From: Dendrobium chrysotoxum | Lineage: Eukaryota > Streptophyta > Magnoliopsida > Asparagales > Orchidaceae | Direction: 5' to 3' | DNA: 64,000 nt | NCBI GenBank assembly: GCA_019925795.1 | Contig: CM034314.1 | Location: forward strand, 79,232,780-79,296,779 | Made by a program: the position numbers and the translations under genes | Shown here: positions 48,721-61,078 of the stretch, one piece after another | Position numbering within the stretch: the first letter of the stretch is position 1 | How the letters are laid out: every line of letters begins with the position of its first letter | Notes under the pieces: generated by a model | The model's database searches: none | What the model was told of the DNA's origin: nothing | What the model saw: only the letters and a program-made list of their open reading frames with translations

Positions 48721-50560
48721 AAATATTGCTCATAATTTATTTCATTTTATTTATAGTATTATTCTTATTTTGTTTAGTGCTTAACACCTTCAATTTTAGG
48801 ATATTTGATAATCATGTCTATGAAGTTGGTTCTTGTAGGATAGGTTTCTCGCTAATTTGATTTCTTTGAATTGATTCATTAGTGGATGGCTTTGTTTAGT
48901 TAAATAAACTTTGCATGGGATTTGTGCGCCATAGATTTTATGTGCATGATTCTTTATGCACCTTGGTTTAACGGAGGTTTCCATTATGTGTGGATGTTCT
49001 TCTGTGCAAATTCGACATGCATGGTCTTCTTAGGTTGATCCATTTCATGTTTGATGTTTACAAGAAGTTTCCATTTTACGTGAGGCATTTATGAGAAGTT
49101 TCTGTTTGTGAGTTGTACTGACATGAAATTTGTGTGCTAGATCATTTAACTGTTTTGATTATGATTTTTGAACACCATCTTTTTGCAATCTTATCTGATA
49201 ATCGAGGGAAAATGCGGTCGACCATGATGATTGTAATCGTAAAAATGATAGTTGAGATATGTCATGGGAAACTTTTTTTCTTAATTAAAATTCAAATTTC
49301 CTTTAATCTTATGATGCATCTGGCATATGTATTAGAGTATTTAATTGATGATTCTCTAAACTTGTCAAAAGTGCAAATCTTATGTGTTGTGACAAGCAAT
49401 TAGCGATACTACGCACTAATTTTCCTTTTAGTTATGTTATTATGGTATTTCTTATATAGTACTTTATCTCTTTAATTTTAGGATATTTGATAATTATGCA
49501 TGTGATGTTGGTTCTTATTTAGAGGACTTGTGTCTCTAATTTTATTTCCTTTGCTTGATTCAATGATGAATGGCTTAGTTTGGTTCGATAAGCTTCTTAT
49601 GGGATTTGAGTGACAAAGGATTTCATGTGCCAGAATCTTCATGCATATAGGTTTAACCGGAGGATTTATTTTCATGTGGATTAAGGTTCTAAATTGAACT
49701 AGAGGAAGAAAATGTTCAAGGTTCAAAGGTTCAATTGGAGTTGAATTTAGTGACATAATAAATATTAAAATTATTTATATATTACTTAAATAATACAACA
49801 ATGATGCAAATACGTGATAAAAAAAGAGAATTACATTATAACTTATATAATTTTGACAAGAAATATGTTTTTTGACTTTAAATTTATATTTAAGTGTCTT
49901 ATCTTTTTCTTTTGTAGTAATAAGTAAAATTCATAGATGCGAATGACAAAGGTTGGGGCGAATAGGAAATTTAAGAAGGTAGGTGTTAGAGTTTAAAGAA
50001 AATAAATAAATCCTTTATCTGTGCCCATTTGATTCTAAATGAAAGATGGGTAATTGATGAAAATAAGAACCAATTAGGTTGTTTTGATCAGTTCAATTCC
50101 ATTTTATGCGAAAATTGTTGTGTAGATGGACCGAACTAGTTAGGGGTCTTGTTCACACTTGAAATGGTCGGTCCGGTCCAATTTTTTAAACTTGAATGTG
50201 GATGTTTTTATTTTCGACTTTCGCGTGAGCAATAATCATAGGAGGAACCTATTTTTCGTGCGATCCTCACTAGAGTTTTTTTGTGTGTTTGCGTGCAAGT
50301 TTTAGTTTTGTTCACATGAATTTTGGAAACTAGATCATATTGTTATTTTGACCATGATTTCTATGCATTGCATTTTGGTGATCTTATACCATAACGGAGA
50401 AAAGCCACAACTGATATGTGATTTTAATTATAAAAGTGACTCATATTTGATTTTAATTATAAAAGTGATATCATGGCATGTTATGGCGAACATTTTATTT
50501 AAATAAAATTTAGCTTTTCTTCATTTTTATGTTTTTGTGTGCTTGGCTGGAGGTTGATTT
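48720..50560. repeat. ~0.7-kb tandem duplication in S2P intron
   Basis: The anchor 'aattttaggatatttgataat' occurs at 48792 and 49474. The following 300 bases of each unit align (including 'ggtttaac.ggagg', 'catggtc', 'atttgtgtgctagatca'-like words), and a later block around 49150-49280 is echoed near 50330-50490. Units have diverged by many substitutions and one larger insertion. A small 30-base tandem repeat lies at 50417-50480. Confidence 0.65.
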
Positions 50561-50924
50561 TTTGAGTGCTGAGGTTATCTTCTTGTACTAACGTGAGGCT
50601 TGGGTATTATATATTTTAGTGATCTCATACAGTATTCTTTTTTCATCCACTTGAACTGATATTTATTTGTTGGCATTATTGATTTTTTGTCAAAACAACT
50701 ACAAAGGACTTTCTAATTGCGGTGTGAATTCCAATTTAATTTTGATTTTTTGTTATTTAAAAATTCTCAATGAATTTCTTTGATTAAATTGATTAATAAT
50801 TTATGGTTTGGTGTGAATTCTTCATATTTTTTAGATTGCAAGAATTGCTAGCAAATAATTGTTTAATTGATTGATCAGAGAGCTTGGCTGGTGCGGTCCA
50901 GCCAGTCAAACCTTTTTTCTTTTC

Positions 50925-51345
50925 AGTTATATATATATATATATAATTTCTATAATTTTGTTTTCAATTTCATTTTTTTTATTATTTCCCTCCTAATGGT
51001 CTTTTAAGGCAGCCTTTTCTTTGAAGTAAGAACTACCTACATCCCTTTTGTAATCAATTTTTAGGAATAATCAAGATTCTTAGAAATCTATCCTAGATTT
51101 CTCTCTTCTTTGTATGTTGGCTGAGCTAGGTGGTGGTCTCTGCCCTAAAAACAGCTCCATTAGGCTGTCCGCCCCTTCCCCTCTCTTTTTCCTCCACCTT
51201 TGGAGCTTGTGCTGCTGTTCGTCCTTCCTCAACTCCCTTCTAGTTGGTGGTTGTTTGTGGCCCAGTGCATACCCAACCTCTTTCAGCCATTGAACTATCT
51301 TCTCCTCCATTCTTCTGGTGTCGAGTTATCATTTTCCTATTGTCC
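50925..51345 (+). repeat. ~420-bp direct repeat, left copy
   Basis: It begins after an AT dinucleotide run and aligns with 52740-53150 nearly throughout ('tatttccctcct', 'ttgtaatcaattttt', 'gaataatcaag', 'aggtggtggtc', 'aacagctccattaggt', 'cttctcctccatt'). The pair flanks 1.35 kb that contains a gypsy integrase tail. They may be LTRs or LTR-adjacent parts of a shrunken gypsy element. Confidence 0.65.
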
Positions 51346-52548
51346 CTGTAAGAACCGGTTTAGTTGGTTCAATTGAACCGGCCCTAAAATACATATTAGC
51401 GGGCAAGTAGAGTTGAGTGGACGAAGCAGGCAAACTGAATGCAGGCGCGGGCATGGCTGGCGAGTTTAGATCCGTATTTGAGTAAGGAATCGCGTGCGGG
51501 AGTGAAAGCTGCGACTCCTTGAGAGAGATATGTACATTTTACTCGCTCCAGTCGAATCAAACGAACGTGAAAGCAATAGCCAAGAGAAAAACCTGATTGA
51601 GAAGAATAAGGAGAAGGAAGGTAGGTTTGTTAATTTTGTTCATTTTTGCTCAAATTCTTCCATGATTTAAACCTAAGAAGAGATCAATGTCTCAATTAAA
51701 GGCAGATGAAAAAATTTGGGAGAGAAAGAGAAAGAAATTGGGTTGGGAAATTTCTTCATTTCTAACGACAAATGAAGTGCAAGTGATTCAACTTATTTTT
51801 CTTCTGTTTAAATTTAGAGAAGGAAATTTATAAAATTTGATTTCCTTCGACTGAAGTAAAAACATGTGATTGTCCAATAGAAAGAAATTCAATTAAGAAG
51901 AAATCCAGTAGGTGAGACTCTCTATTCAAAGCGGAAGAAAAGAAGGCTTATCGAGGTAATTAATTTTGATTAATTTAGAGGTTTGCAGTAGATTATGAAT
52001 TGTAATCAAAATATGCTAAATTAGAAGAAATCAATATTATATAGATGATGTCGATGCATTTGAGAGTGTCTTTAAATGATATCAAATTAATGCAATATCA
52101 TCTTGACAACATTTAATTTTGGAAATTGATTAGTAATAATTGATGCAAATTGAATAGTATTGGCAGTGAAGGATTCAAATAATTGAGCTGAGACGAGTAT
52201 TGAAAGTCTATTTCAAAGATTGAGGATTGGGAAGGATCTGAACACACAAAAGAAATCAAAGTGGGAAATTATAATTGTTTTGAGTAAAGGCTCAAAATAG
52301 TTCCCCGACTATAGATAAATGTCCAATTTAGTCTCAGAGTTTCGCATTGCTCCAATTCAGTCCTTAAACTATTAAAAATTGAGCCAATTTAGTCCCAAAG
52401 CCTAAAATAAGAGTTAAAGTTAACTCCAAGTTAAATATGAACGGTATTTTAGGTACTACAAGTGAATATGAGATTACATTGCTTATATTGCTCAATTTTA
52501 TCATTTAATAACTTATAATACATATTTATGAAAGGAATAGTTTTCCCC

Positions 52549-52686
52549 GGGTGCTCATGACAGATTAAAGCTCAAGTCCGATGGCCCTTTCTGTATTATC
52601 CAACTTATCAACGACAATGACTACTGGTTGGAATTACCAGGTGATTATCAAGTATTTGCCACCTTCAATGCGTTGAATTTAACCCC

Positions 52687-52689
<3 letters not shown>
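52549..52689 (+). pseudogene. Ty3/gypsy integrase C-terminal tail
   Basis: Reads AHDRLKLKSDGPFCII, 'QLINDNDYWLELPGDY' and 'VFATFNALNLTP'. This matches the end of gypsy polyproteins (L-K-x-R-x-D-G-P-F-x-V-x-x-x-I-N-D-N-A-Y-x-x-x-L-P-G-x-Y-x-V-x-x-T-F-N-V-x-D-L-T/S-P). Nothing else of pol is present. It ends right before the AT microsatellite and the right direct repeat. Confidence 0.75.

Positions 52690-52753
<64 letters not shown>
52690..52753. repeat. (TA)n microsatellite
   Basis: About 32 TA units without interruption at the left edge of the right direct repeat. A shorter AT run sits at the same place in the left copy (50929-50945). Confidence 0.97.
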
Positions 52754-52761
<8 letters not shown>

Positions 52762-53170
52762 TTCTATAATTTTTTTAAATTTTTCATTTTTTTTCCTGTT
52801 ATTTCCCTCCTTAGGGTCTTTTGAGGTAGCCTTTTCTTATAAGAACTATCTCCCTCCCATTTGTAATCAATTTTTGAGAATAATCAAGAATCTTAAAAAT
52901 CTATCCCAGATTTCTCTCCTCTATATCCTACATGAGCCAGGTGGTGGTCACTGCCCTCCAAACAGCTCCATTAGGTTATCAACCCCTTCCCCTCTCATTT
53001 TCTTTCACCTTAGGAGCTTGTCCTGTTGTCCGACCCTCCTCAACTCCCTTCCAGTTGGTGATTGTCTACTGCCCAATGCATGCCCTACCTCTTTCATCTG
53101 CCCAACAGTCTTCTCCTCCATTTTTCCAGTGCTGAGGTATCATTTGCCTTCTATCCAGCCCCTATATTCT
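52740..53170 (+). repeat. ~420-bp direct repeat, right copy
   Basis: Partner of 50925-51345, same orientation, judged roughly three-quarters identical or better by eye. Both copies give long pyrimidine-rich open frames by chance (for example 52754-53251 here); I do not call these genes because the other copy's frame differs. Confidence 0.65.
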
Positions 53171-53323
53171 CTTTTTCAACCGCCAATTAGCCATCGGATC
53201 TTTCTTAAAGGTTTCGGTACCATTGATGGATTTGATGCTAAACATTTCTAAATATGATTTGTGTGAATTTAATCCATTGCATCATTAGTTTGCAATTAGT
53301 TGTACTAAGAGTCTAGACCCTAA

Positions 53324-54424
53324 GGGGCTATTTGGCAACCTACAGGATTTAACTACTTAGATTTAGTAAATCCTGTAAATCCTGGAGCTGTTAAATCCTG
53401 AAAACTATTTGGCAAGTTAAGTGATAAATCCTGTTAAATCCTTAGAAATTGTTTGACAATGTTATCCAGGATTAAGGCTGTTAGTTCATTTAAAAATTAA
53501 ATTTATTATATTTTGAGTTTAATTTAGGTGTTCAATTTTAATTATCGTTAATAAGTTATAATAATAAATAATATAATTAGAAATTAGCTTAATTATCAAA
53601 TAATTTAACTAATAAATTAATTACAAATTATAATATTAATTATCAAATTACTTATTTAAGTGTTAATTAATTAATTAGTTAATCATTTTTTGAAATAACT
53701 AATTATTTAACTAATACTGCTACTAATAATTTAGTTAGTTATTTAAGTGTTATTAATTAGTTTTAATTATTAATTATACTATTAATTATCTTATTAATCA
53801 CTTAATTGTTCTACTACTCATTAATTATTTAATTATTATTTACACTATTAATTATATAATTAATAATTTCTATATCAAATTATACTAAATAGGCTAATTA
53901 TATTAATTTTTAATTACTAATTATACTATTAATTATTTATTAATTACTTTATATTTTTTGATTAATTTTAATTAAATTAATCGAACTAAATTATTTAATT
54001 TCTATGTCAGTATTACTCTCTATGCTAGCTTCTCATTAGCGGTAGGCCTCGGGTTTGATTTTCCTTTTCTCCAGCAGTTCTATGTCACCTGCGCTTCACG
54101 TGACAGGTAAGAGCTTTGAACGAACCTATTCACCTCCTTCAACAACATTCCTTCCTATTGGATCAGAAGTCACGACAGGTCACCGTTCTTCTAATGGATC
54201 TGAGGGAGCTCACTCATTGCAAAGGTAACCATTTTCTCCCTTTCGCGTGCTTCTTTAGCCAAATCCCATAAATCCGCCGAACTGCAGGATTTAGTAAATC
54301 TGGGATATACGGCAAAAAGAGGGAAACAAAGAATTTATTCCGCCGTGAGATTTACGGAGTGCTCAAATCCCATTTGGCAGGATTGAGCATAAATCCTGCT
54401 CAAATCCTTTTGCCAAACAGCCCC
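53324..54424. mobile_element. PIF/Harbinger-like MITE
   Basis: Left end GGGGCTATTTGGCAA and right end (reverse complement) GGGGCTGTTTGGCAA differ by one base over 15. Flanks are TAA (53321-53323) and TGA (54425-54427), close to the TAA/TTA duplication of PIF/Harbinger elements. Subterminal 'aggatttaac'/'aaatcctg' words are repeated in both arms. The interior (53.5-54.0 kb) is extremely AT-rich with TTAATTA words. No transposase. Inside the S2P intron. Confidence 0.7.
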
Positions 54425-54745
54425 TGAGGGATCTATTTGCATATCCTCTCCAAAGTTCATGCCCTTAAAAGGGCTTAAACAAGACTCTTTAAGTACCTGG
54501 GTATTTTTCTTCTCTTCATAACTTTGAATGTGCAACATTCAAAACATTTGGTAATTACATGACCTTCTCTGAAAATGTGGCAACAACTTATTGATGGTGC
54601 ATACTAAACTTTCACCGGTCATTTCCTGTTCCCTGTTACAGGGTTTTTCAAGCACCTTAAAGTTGGGCCTTAGCAGCTTATATATTTTCTTCTGATTTTG
54701 CTTTGATTCAGCAACAAAATTTAATTTATTTTTTGTCTGATACAG

Positions 54746-54812
54746 ATTCCTCCGGAATTGGATGACATTTGGGGTTGCTCTCAGTGTGATATCTTTGTTT
54801 GGTATTACAGTG
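54746..54812 (+). CDS. S2P: Site-2 protease (M50), internal exon b
   Basis: 67-base exon, acceptor 'tgatacag', donor GTG/GTATTG. Its first base completes the Arg codon begun at 45996, then 22 codons read FLRNWMTFGVALSVISLFG then ITV. This is the first transmembrane helix of plant S2P. It ends in phase 0. The intron before it spans 45997-54745 (8749 bases) and holds at least two MITEs, two sets of repeats and a gypsy tail. Confidence 0.82.
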
Positions 54813-55264
54813 GTATTGACTATATCTACTAACCGTTGCTACTTACTTGCCTGTCACTTGTTATTCTTTTTTACACCAGTCAGATGTTTGTCGAAGCAAT
54901 TGACTTGTATACAGTGGTGTTACATTACGTAATCCAAAGTTTTTCACTTACTAGACTGGAAATGGGAATTCTGTGCTCTCTGACTTTTCAGAAATAAACT
55001 TGCTGGAGGATATATATGTAGACAGGAGAATTAGTTATGATTTTTTATAAATCAGAGAGCATTATCTTGACTTCTGATCTGTTGTGTCATACAATGATGG
55101 CTCTAATTCTCTTATTTTATCTGTGGCATGTGTTCTACTTTAATACATAAAATGGCTCTTGTGTTTCATCAGTTGATCAATTTTTTCATGATTTATTTAT
55201 GAATAAAAGTTCACCCTGCATTGGGGCACTGCAGGTTTGATACTATTTCTTATATGGTTTGCAG

Positions 55265-55363
55265 ATGCTATTGTGGGAAGCAGCTGCAGCTTTTCATCTC
55301 CACCGCTGGAGTTTTGGGCTCCAGGATATTCCACTTAGCCTGTTTTGGGGCACCACTCCATCG
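55265..55363 (+). CDS. S2P: Site-2 protease (M50), internal exon c
   Basis: 99-base exon of 33 codons, phase 0 on both sides; acceptor 'gtttgcag', donor TCG/GTCAGT. It reads MLLWEAAAAFHLHR, then 'LQDIPLSLFWGTTPS', the luminal stretch after the first membrane helix. Intron b-c is 452 bases. Confidence 0.82.
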
Positions 55364-55439
55364 GTCAGTGCTGGAAATAGTTGGATTTTTTTCTTCTGGA
55401 TAAACACAAAAATTATACCTCATCATTTGTTTATGGTAG

Positions 55440-55543
55440 GTTTCGGGTTTAAGCATATCAATTATGGATTTTGCTGTTGTGGTGTTTTCAACAGTGATTT
55501 CTGTCACAGTTCATGAACTGGGGCATGCTGTTGCTGCTGCAAG
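55440..55543 (+). CDS. S2P: Site-2 protease (M50), internal exon d with HELGH
   Basis: 104-base exon, acceptor 'tatggtag', donor AAG/GTTTGT. It reads VSGLSISIMDFAVVVFSTVI then SVTVHELGHAVAAA. The HExxH motif in a hydrophobic segment is the zinc-binding active site of intramembrane M50 proteases; the two His bind zinc and the Glu is catalytic. It ends in phase 2, as if the next exon completes the Ser of the usual A-A-A-S-E-G. That exon, and the later one with the third zinc ligand (N/LDG motif), were not found to the right. Confidence 0.88.
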
Positions 55544-57456
55544 GTTTGTTTCCTTTATACCATTATTTAGTACCGTTGAATCCAATGCATCCTGGCTGAG
55601 TTTCGTATGGGCTAATAAACATAAATGAAACAATTTTGAGATGCTCATAGACTTCATTTTGTAGCATTTCTACATATGGAATGGAAGTATAACAAATACA
55701 TTTATGAACATTTTTTGTTGCTGGGCATTGGACTACTATTTATTAAGCATGTGTTTGTGTGTTGCGTGTTGGGATTGACAAGCTCCTTAAAGTTGAAAGT
55801 CTGAGATGACGCCGAACTGGCAAGCTTAGTAGGTGACTTGGGCTCCATTTCATTATGCTTTGCTTTTCTTTGAAATATGCATTTGCATTAATTAAAAAGG
55901 CAAAATGTGTACAAAGGGGTACATACATGTATGGGTACTCCTATGGGAGTTCACCCTCAACAAAATAAAAAAAAGAAGAGGAAAGATCATTACTTTCTAT
56001 ATCTTTTCATACCCTACTACAATTTAAAGTGTAAAAAGCTGAAAATTGCATTCCTGTTGTCAATGTGAAGTCCCCAAAGTGATTGTAGTGAGCACCATGC
56101 TGCTTGGCTAGAACTACCACAATTTCATATTATGCAAGAAATACATGATTGGAATTTATACTTAGGATTTGCCCCTTTCCATGATTTTGTGATAACAAAG
56201 AGTCACTTGCAAAGCAGTTCATTTATCTCCATGAGGTTATTAGCACAACAGAGCACAACTTCAATACAAGCACCCAACAAAACCTTAGTTGACCAGTGCC
56301 AATTCTGAATTTCCAAACATCCCGACTTTTCTTGTGATTTTTCTTATTTGAACTTATGCTGCTTCTTCCATCTAATCCATCACTTAGATAATTCACGGCC
56401 TCCATAATTTTGAATTACTTGGGAATGTTATATTATCATTTGCCAAAGGATTGAAAATAGTAAAAGCTATTGATGAAATTCTTTATTTTCATTCTCATTG
56501 ACGGCATCACATTAAACAATGATTTATGCATAGTTATTTATTTACTCTTTGCTTGCTTGATTATTTATGTAATTTCAGTGCTGTGGAATTTGGATTGAGG
56601 AGTTCTTGTTTCTTATGTTTTATGTGGATCCTATTTTTGTGTGCGACGGCTTTCATGGCTGTTGTGAGTTCTGAATTGTGGAGCTGATGCTGTGGTTTTG
56701 CTTCAAATTATGGAATGGGTTGGTAGTTTGTGGTTTTTCTGCTTCTTGAGGGATGGAGCTTGTTTCTTTTAGGCTGATTATGAAATTTAAATGAAATTAC
56801 TTCTTGAGGGATGGAACTTCTTGTTACTTTTAGGCTGATTATGAAATTTAAATTAATTTGATCATTTGGAATTAATTTAAGCTTCAATTGAAATTGATTC
56901 TACGCCAATTTTATCTACTAGTCAAGGTTATGAGTCTTTAAATAATTATTATGAGGTATGCGATTCATAATTTCAGTTTAAATATTTTTTTTTTCAAGTT
57001 TCTATCTTATGAGTATAAGTTAGATGTGTGATTTTTTTCTTGAGTGCAACCCAGGCTTCAACACCTAATTATGAGCGAAGTTCTCTTATTGTATTGACGT
57101 TAGACCTAGTTTTACTTTGGTATATCTATTTATCATTCTTGTTCATCTAATTATTTGATATTGACCTACTTAGTTCTCTTAATTTTGATTAGTATAATTT
57201 GTGGAAATTAAATTTAATCTGCTCGTTTATTTTATATGTTCTTAATTTAGAGTTTTTAGAAATGCTCATCTTGTTTTGTTCATTTTTTTTCCAGTTGGTT
57301 CTAAACTATAATATCGCTTGTTTACATTTAATGAAAGTAAATCACTGGCTTAATTGGTAATTTGTGATCTGGAAATTCTCAATTTTCTTTTTAATGAATT
57401 CTTACTACACTTCATACTATTTACATTAGGAATCTCTACTGGTTACAATGGTACTT
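55544..57456. other. S2P intron or flank, nothing recognised
   Basis: I searched this stretch for the next S2P exon (a frame starting with one base then Glu-Gly) without success. Short frames only. The segment at 55.89-55.98 kb resembles repeat-derived sequence but was not assigned. Confidence 0.5.
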
Positions 57457-57929
57457 TGTTAGGTTAAGACTTGCAGAAATCGAAAGAACTTGGCTGAAAT
57501 TTGGAATATCAGCAAGATGAAAGCAAAAATTGAGAAAAATTTGGTGGTGAGATACTAAAGAACTTGATAATTGCGAAAACAAATAAGATACAATAGATCT
57601 TCAATCCGACAGGAAAATCCGGCTCTCTCAATCCCTAGCCGGCAGCTAGTGCCCAAGCAAACCTAAGAGAAAACCAATTCAGCAAAACAAAATATAACCT
57701 TAACCATAGGGATGAAAATCTACTTAAAGCAAAACACAATCATCTACTCCCTAAACAACCCTTTACTTTGAATTTTCCCTCCCAAACCCATCCTTAATTA
57801 GTGCTTAATTTATTGCTGGGCCTCACCAAAGAGTTCCACCTCCTGCTGGGCTAAACCTTTGTTCTGCCTGGTGTAAACGTGAGCCGGTTCAGGGTGGACC
57901 GCCTGGACCGGTCCATGGACGGTCTAACA
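57457..57929 (-). mobile_element. Ty3/gypsy 3' LTR (element B)
   Basis: On the minus strand it starts TGTTAGACCGTCC and ends CTTAACCTAACA, so the ends form a short inverted repeat TGTTAG/CTAACA. It is directly preceded by a polypurine tract (AGGAGGGGGG, about 57935-57945), which follows the pol remnant. 473 bases. The flank after it on the minus strand is AAGTA. No 5' LTR is present. Confidence 0.8.
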
Positions 57930-58006
57930 ATACCCCCCTCCTAAAGACCCACTTTGTCCTCAAGGTGAAAAGATGGGAATTGATGCTTCACCCTCTCGTA
58001 TGTCTT

Positions 58007-61000
58007 TCAGGTGATGTCATAGTCCGGTAGGCTCTTCCATTTAATATGCACTTCCTTGATCCCCCTTGCTTTTTGTCGTACCTCTTTCAACTCCAGTGGT
58101 TCTAACACGACCTCCAATTCCTCAGTTAGTGTCGCCGGTAACTCTGAACTAACTGCATTCTCCTCAAGAGCTCTCCTCAACTGTGACACGTGGAACACTA
58201 GATGTATGGTAGTGGTTGGGGGTAACTTCAAGCGATAAGCCAATGCTCCAATCTTCTCCAATATCTCATTAAGCGCCAAAGTACCTCAGGGCCAGCTTGT
58301 CGTTTCTCCTGGGCTACTCTTCTCTGTGTGTAGGGTCGCAGTTTTAAGAACACCTTATCCCCCACTTCGAATCGGATGACCTTTCTGTGTTTATCCACCC
58401 GCTTCTTCATAATCTGCTGTGCCCTCAACTGGTGCCTCTTTAGTTCCTCTAACACCTTATCTCTTTCCTCCAAGTACTATTCTACTGAAGAGACTGGTGT
58501 GTTCCTCTGCCCCTGCTCAAAATGCACCAAGTGTGGGGGATCTCTTTAGTACAACACTTTGAAAGGGGTCATCTGGGATGCTGAATGATATGAAGTGTTG
58601 TACCAGTACTCCGCACACGCTAGCCATATGGCCCATAGCTGACGTATCTTTGAAGAAAAACACCGCGGGTAAGTCTCCAGGCTCCTATTTACCACCTCTG
58701 TCTGCCTATTTGTTTGAGGGTGGTAAGCGGTGCTTCTCTTTAGAGTTATTCCTTGCATCTTGAACAGTTCTCTCCAGAACTGACTGAGGAACATCTTATC
58801 TCGATCAGATACTATCGACTCTGGGATCACATGCAATCTAACCATCTCTCTGATGAATGTTGCTGCTATTGTAACTGTTGTGTAGGGGTGTCGTAAGGGA
58901 ATAAAATGAGCATACTTGCTCAACCTATCAACCATCACTAGAATTACTATAAACCCCTCAGATCGTGGTAGCCCATCTATGAAATTCATGGTGACCTCCT
59001 CCCACACTCTGTTTGGAAGAGCCAGGGGTTGGAGTAATCCCCCTGGAGCCATAGCCATGTACTTGTTTCTTTGGCATACCTCACACCTATCCACTATCTC
59101 CTCCACATCCTTATGTATCGCCTTCTAATTTAATTCTGTTGCCAATTTCCTGTAGGTCTTCTGCACACCAAAATGGCCCCCAACCGTGCTCCCATAGAAC
59201 TTCTGCAGCAGGTGAGGAATATGAACCGAGGTACATGGTAGCGCCAACCTCTCTTGGTACAGTAATCTCTCTCCCTGCAGCGAATAGCCAGGATGGCTAT
59301 TCTCATCCCTCTATAGATCCATCCTAATCTTCCTCAGCTTTGGATCCTGCCCATTCTCCTCTTTAATGACCTCCCAATCTATCATCAATGGTATCGAAAT
59401 GGCCATCTCTTGAAGCTTCTCCATGCATCTGGATAAAGCGTTAGCCGCCTTATTCTCTAATTCTGGCTTGTACTGGATTTCAAAGTCATAACCCAACAGC
59501 TTGGACAACCACCTGTAATGCTCCTCGATCACCATCCTTTGTTCTAATAAGTACTTTAAATTTCTTTGGTCCGTCTTAACAATAAAATGTCGGCCCAATA
59601 AGGCCGCCACTTTTGAATGGCCAACACGATGGCCATCAACTTCCTCTCATAGATTGACTTCAGTCTAGCTATAGCTGTCAAAACTTGATTGAAGTAGGCA
59701 ATAGGTCTATGATTCTGCATAAGCACTGCTCGCAATCCATACCCTGATGTATGTCTCTACCACAAAAATCTAAAATTTGTTTGAAATCAGGTAAGGCTAT
59801 GACTGGTACTATGGTCATAGCCTTCTTCAACTTCTTAAAAGCCTAAATAGCTACCTCCCCCCATAAGAAGCTGTCCTTCAACTGCTCTGTTAGTGGCCAA
59901 GCTATGGTACTGTACCCTCTCACAAATCGCCTATAGTGTTCCGTCAGTCCTAAGAAACTCTCAACTCTCTCAGGTTCCTAGGTAGTGGCCATTTTACCAT
60001 TGATTCAACCTTGGCCTGATCAACAGCTACTCCTTATAATACCACGTGACCCTAGTACTCCACACTGGCATGTGCAAAGCAATTTTTCTTCAAGTGGCCT
60101 CAACTGTTGCTCTTATAAGACTCCTAAGACCACTCTCAGGCGCCCCAAATGCTCCTCCTTGGACATGCTGTACACTAGGATGTCGTCAAAGAAAATCAGT
60201 GCAAACTTTTGAAGGTATGGTCTGAATACCCGGTTCATCAAGGATTGGAAAGTAGCAGGGGCATTTGTGAGGTCGAACGACATCACTAATAACTCAGAAT
60301 GCCCCTCATTTGTTCTGAATGCAGTCTTCGGGACATCCTCCTCTCTCATCCTAATCTGATGGTAACCTGACTTCAGATCCATCTTGGTGAACACTACTGC
60401 TCCACATAGCTCATCCAATAGCTCATCGATCACCGATATGGGAAACTTGTTTGGCATAGTCTTTTTATTCAGGGCTCGATTGTCAACACAGAATCTCCAG
60501 CTCCCATCATTCTTCTTGACCAGTAAGACTGAGCTAAAAAAGGACTCACACTCGGCCTAATGATCCCCGCCTCCAACATCTCCTGGATCAGCTTCTCAAT
60601 ATCGTCCTTCTGAATCTGAAGGTAGCGGTACGGCCGAACACTAATCAGTGACACGCCCTCACTCAAGGTAATGACGTGCTCCTGCTTCCTTGGAGATGTT
60701 AAGCCCTGTGGTGGTTGAAAGACCTCACTTAACAGCTATATTAGTGGATGTACTAAGTCAAGAATGTCTCCCCCCTCCTCGATCCTGATCTTCTCAACAG
60801 TTTGCAGCTCAACCAAATCCTCCTCCCACATCCTGTATGGCCATTAGCATGGTTTTTAGAAACGTTTCAACAAGCACTCTTTAAATTCTCGCCATGAATA
60901 GATCGGATGCCTAGCCTCCTTTCATTGGAAATAGGCTAGGGATTTCCCTTCCAAACATAGACCCACTGCCATGAGTTTTTCCCTTCTGTCAACCGTTGAT

Positions 61001-61078
61001 AACAAAGTAACGTTCCATCCGGTACACCCAATCCTGAGCATCCTCCCCTTTAAAGACCAGCATCTTTAGCTTCCTTGA
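58007..61078 (-). pseudogene. Ty3/gypsy gag-pol remnant (element B)
   Basis: Minus strand, in order. Gag piece at 61075-60860: KLKMLVFKGEDAQDWVYRME, then 'LMAVGLCLEGKSLAYFQ'. The protease part is lost or shortened. RT at 60666-60113: RPYRYLQIQKDDIEKLIQEM, 'AGIIRPSVSPF', 'DLKSGYHQIRMREEDVPKTA', 'FFDDILVYS' (catalytic DD present). RNase H near 59610-59311: FIVKTDQRNLKYLLEQR. Integrase at 59106-58546: CEVCQRNK, 'SIVSDRDKMF', 'HPQTNRQTEVVNRSLE'; the first catalytic Asp is Asn here (VTMNFIDGLP). 58473-58007: FEVGDKVFLKLRPY, 'FHVSQLR', and a weak chromodomain-like end 'KEVHIKWKSLPDYD'. Several stops and frameshifts. The 5' end is fused to an RTE LINE at about 61078. Confidence 0.88.

Noticed and set aside
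52754..53251. 165-codon open frame on the plus strand
   Set aside because: It lies in a direct repeat whose other copy (50925-51345) is not open in the same frame; pyrimidine-rich chance frame.
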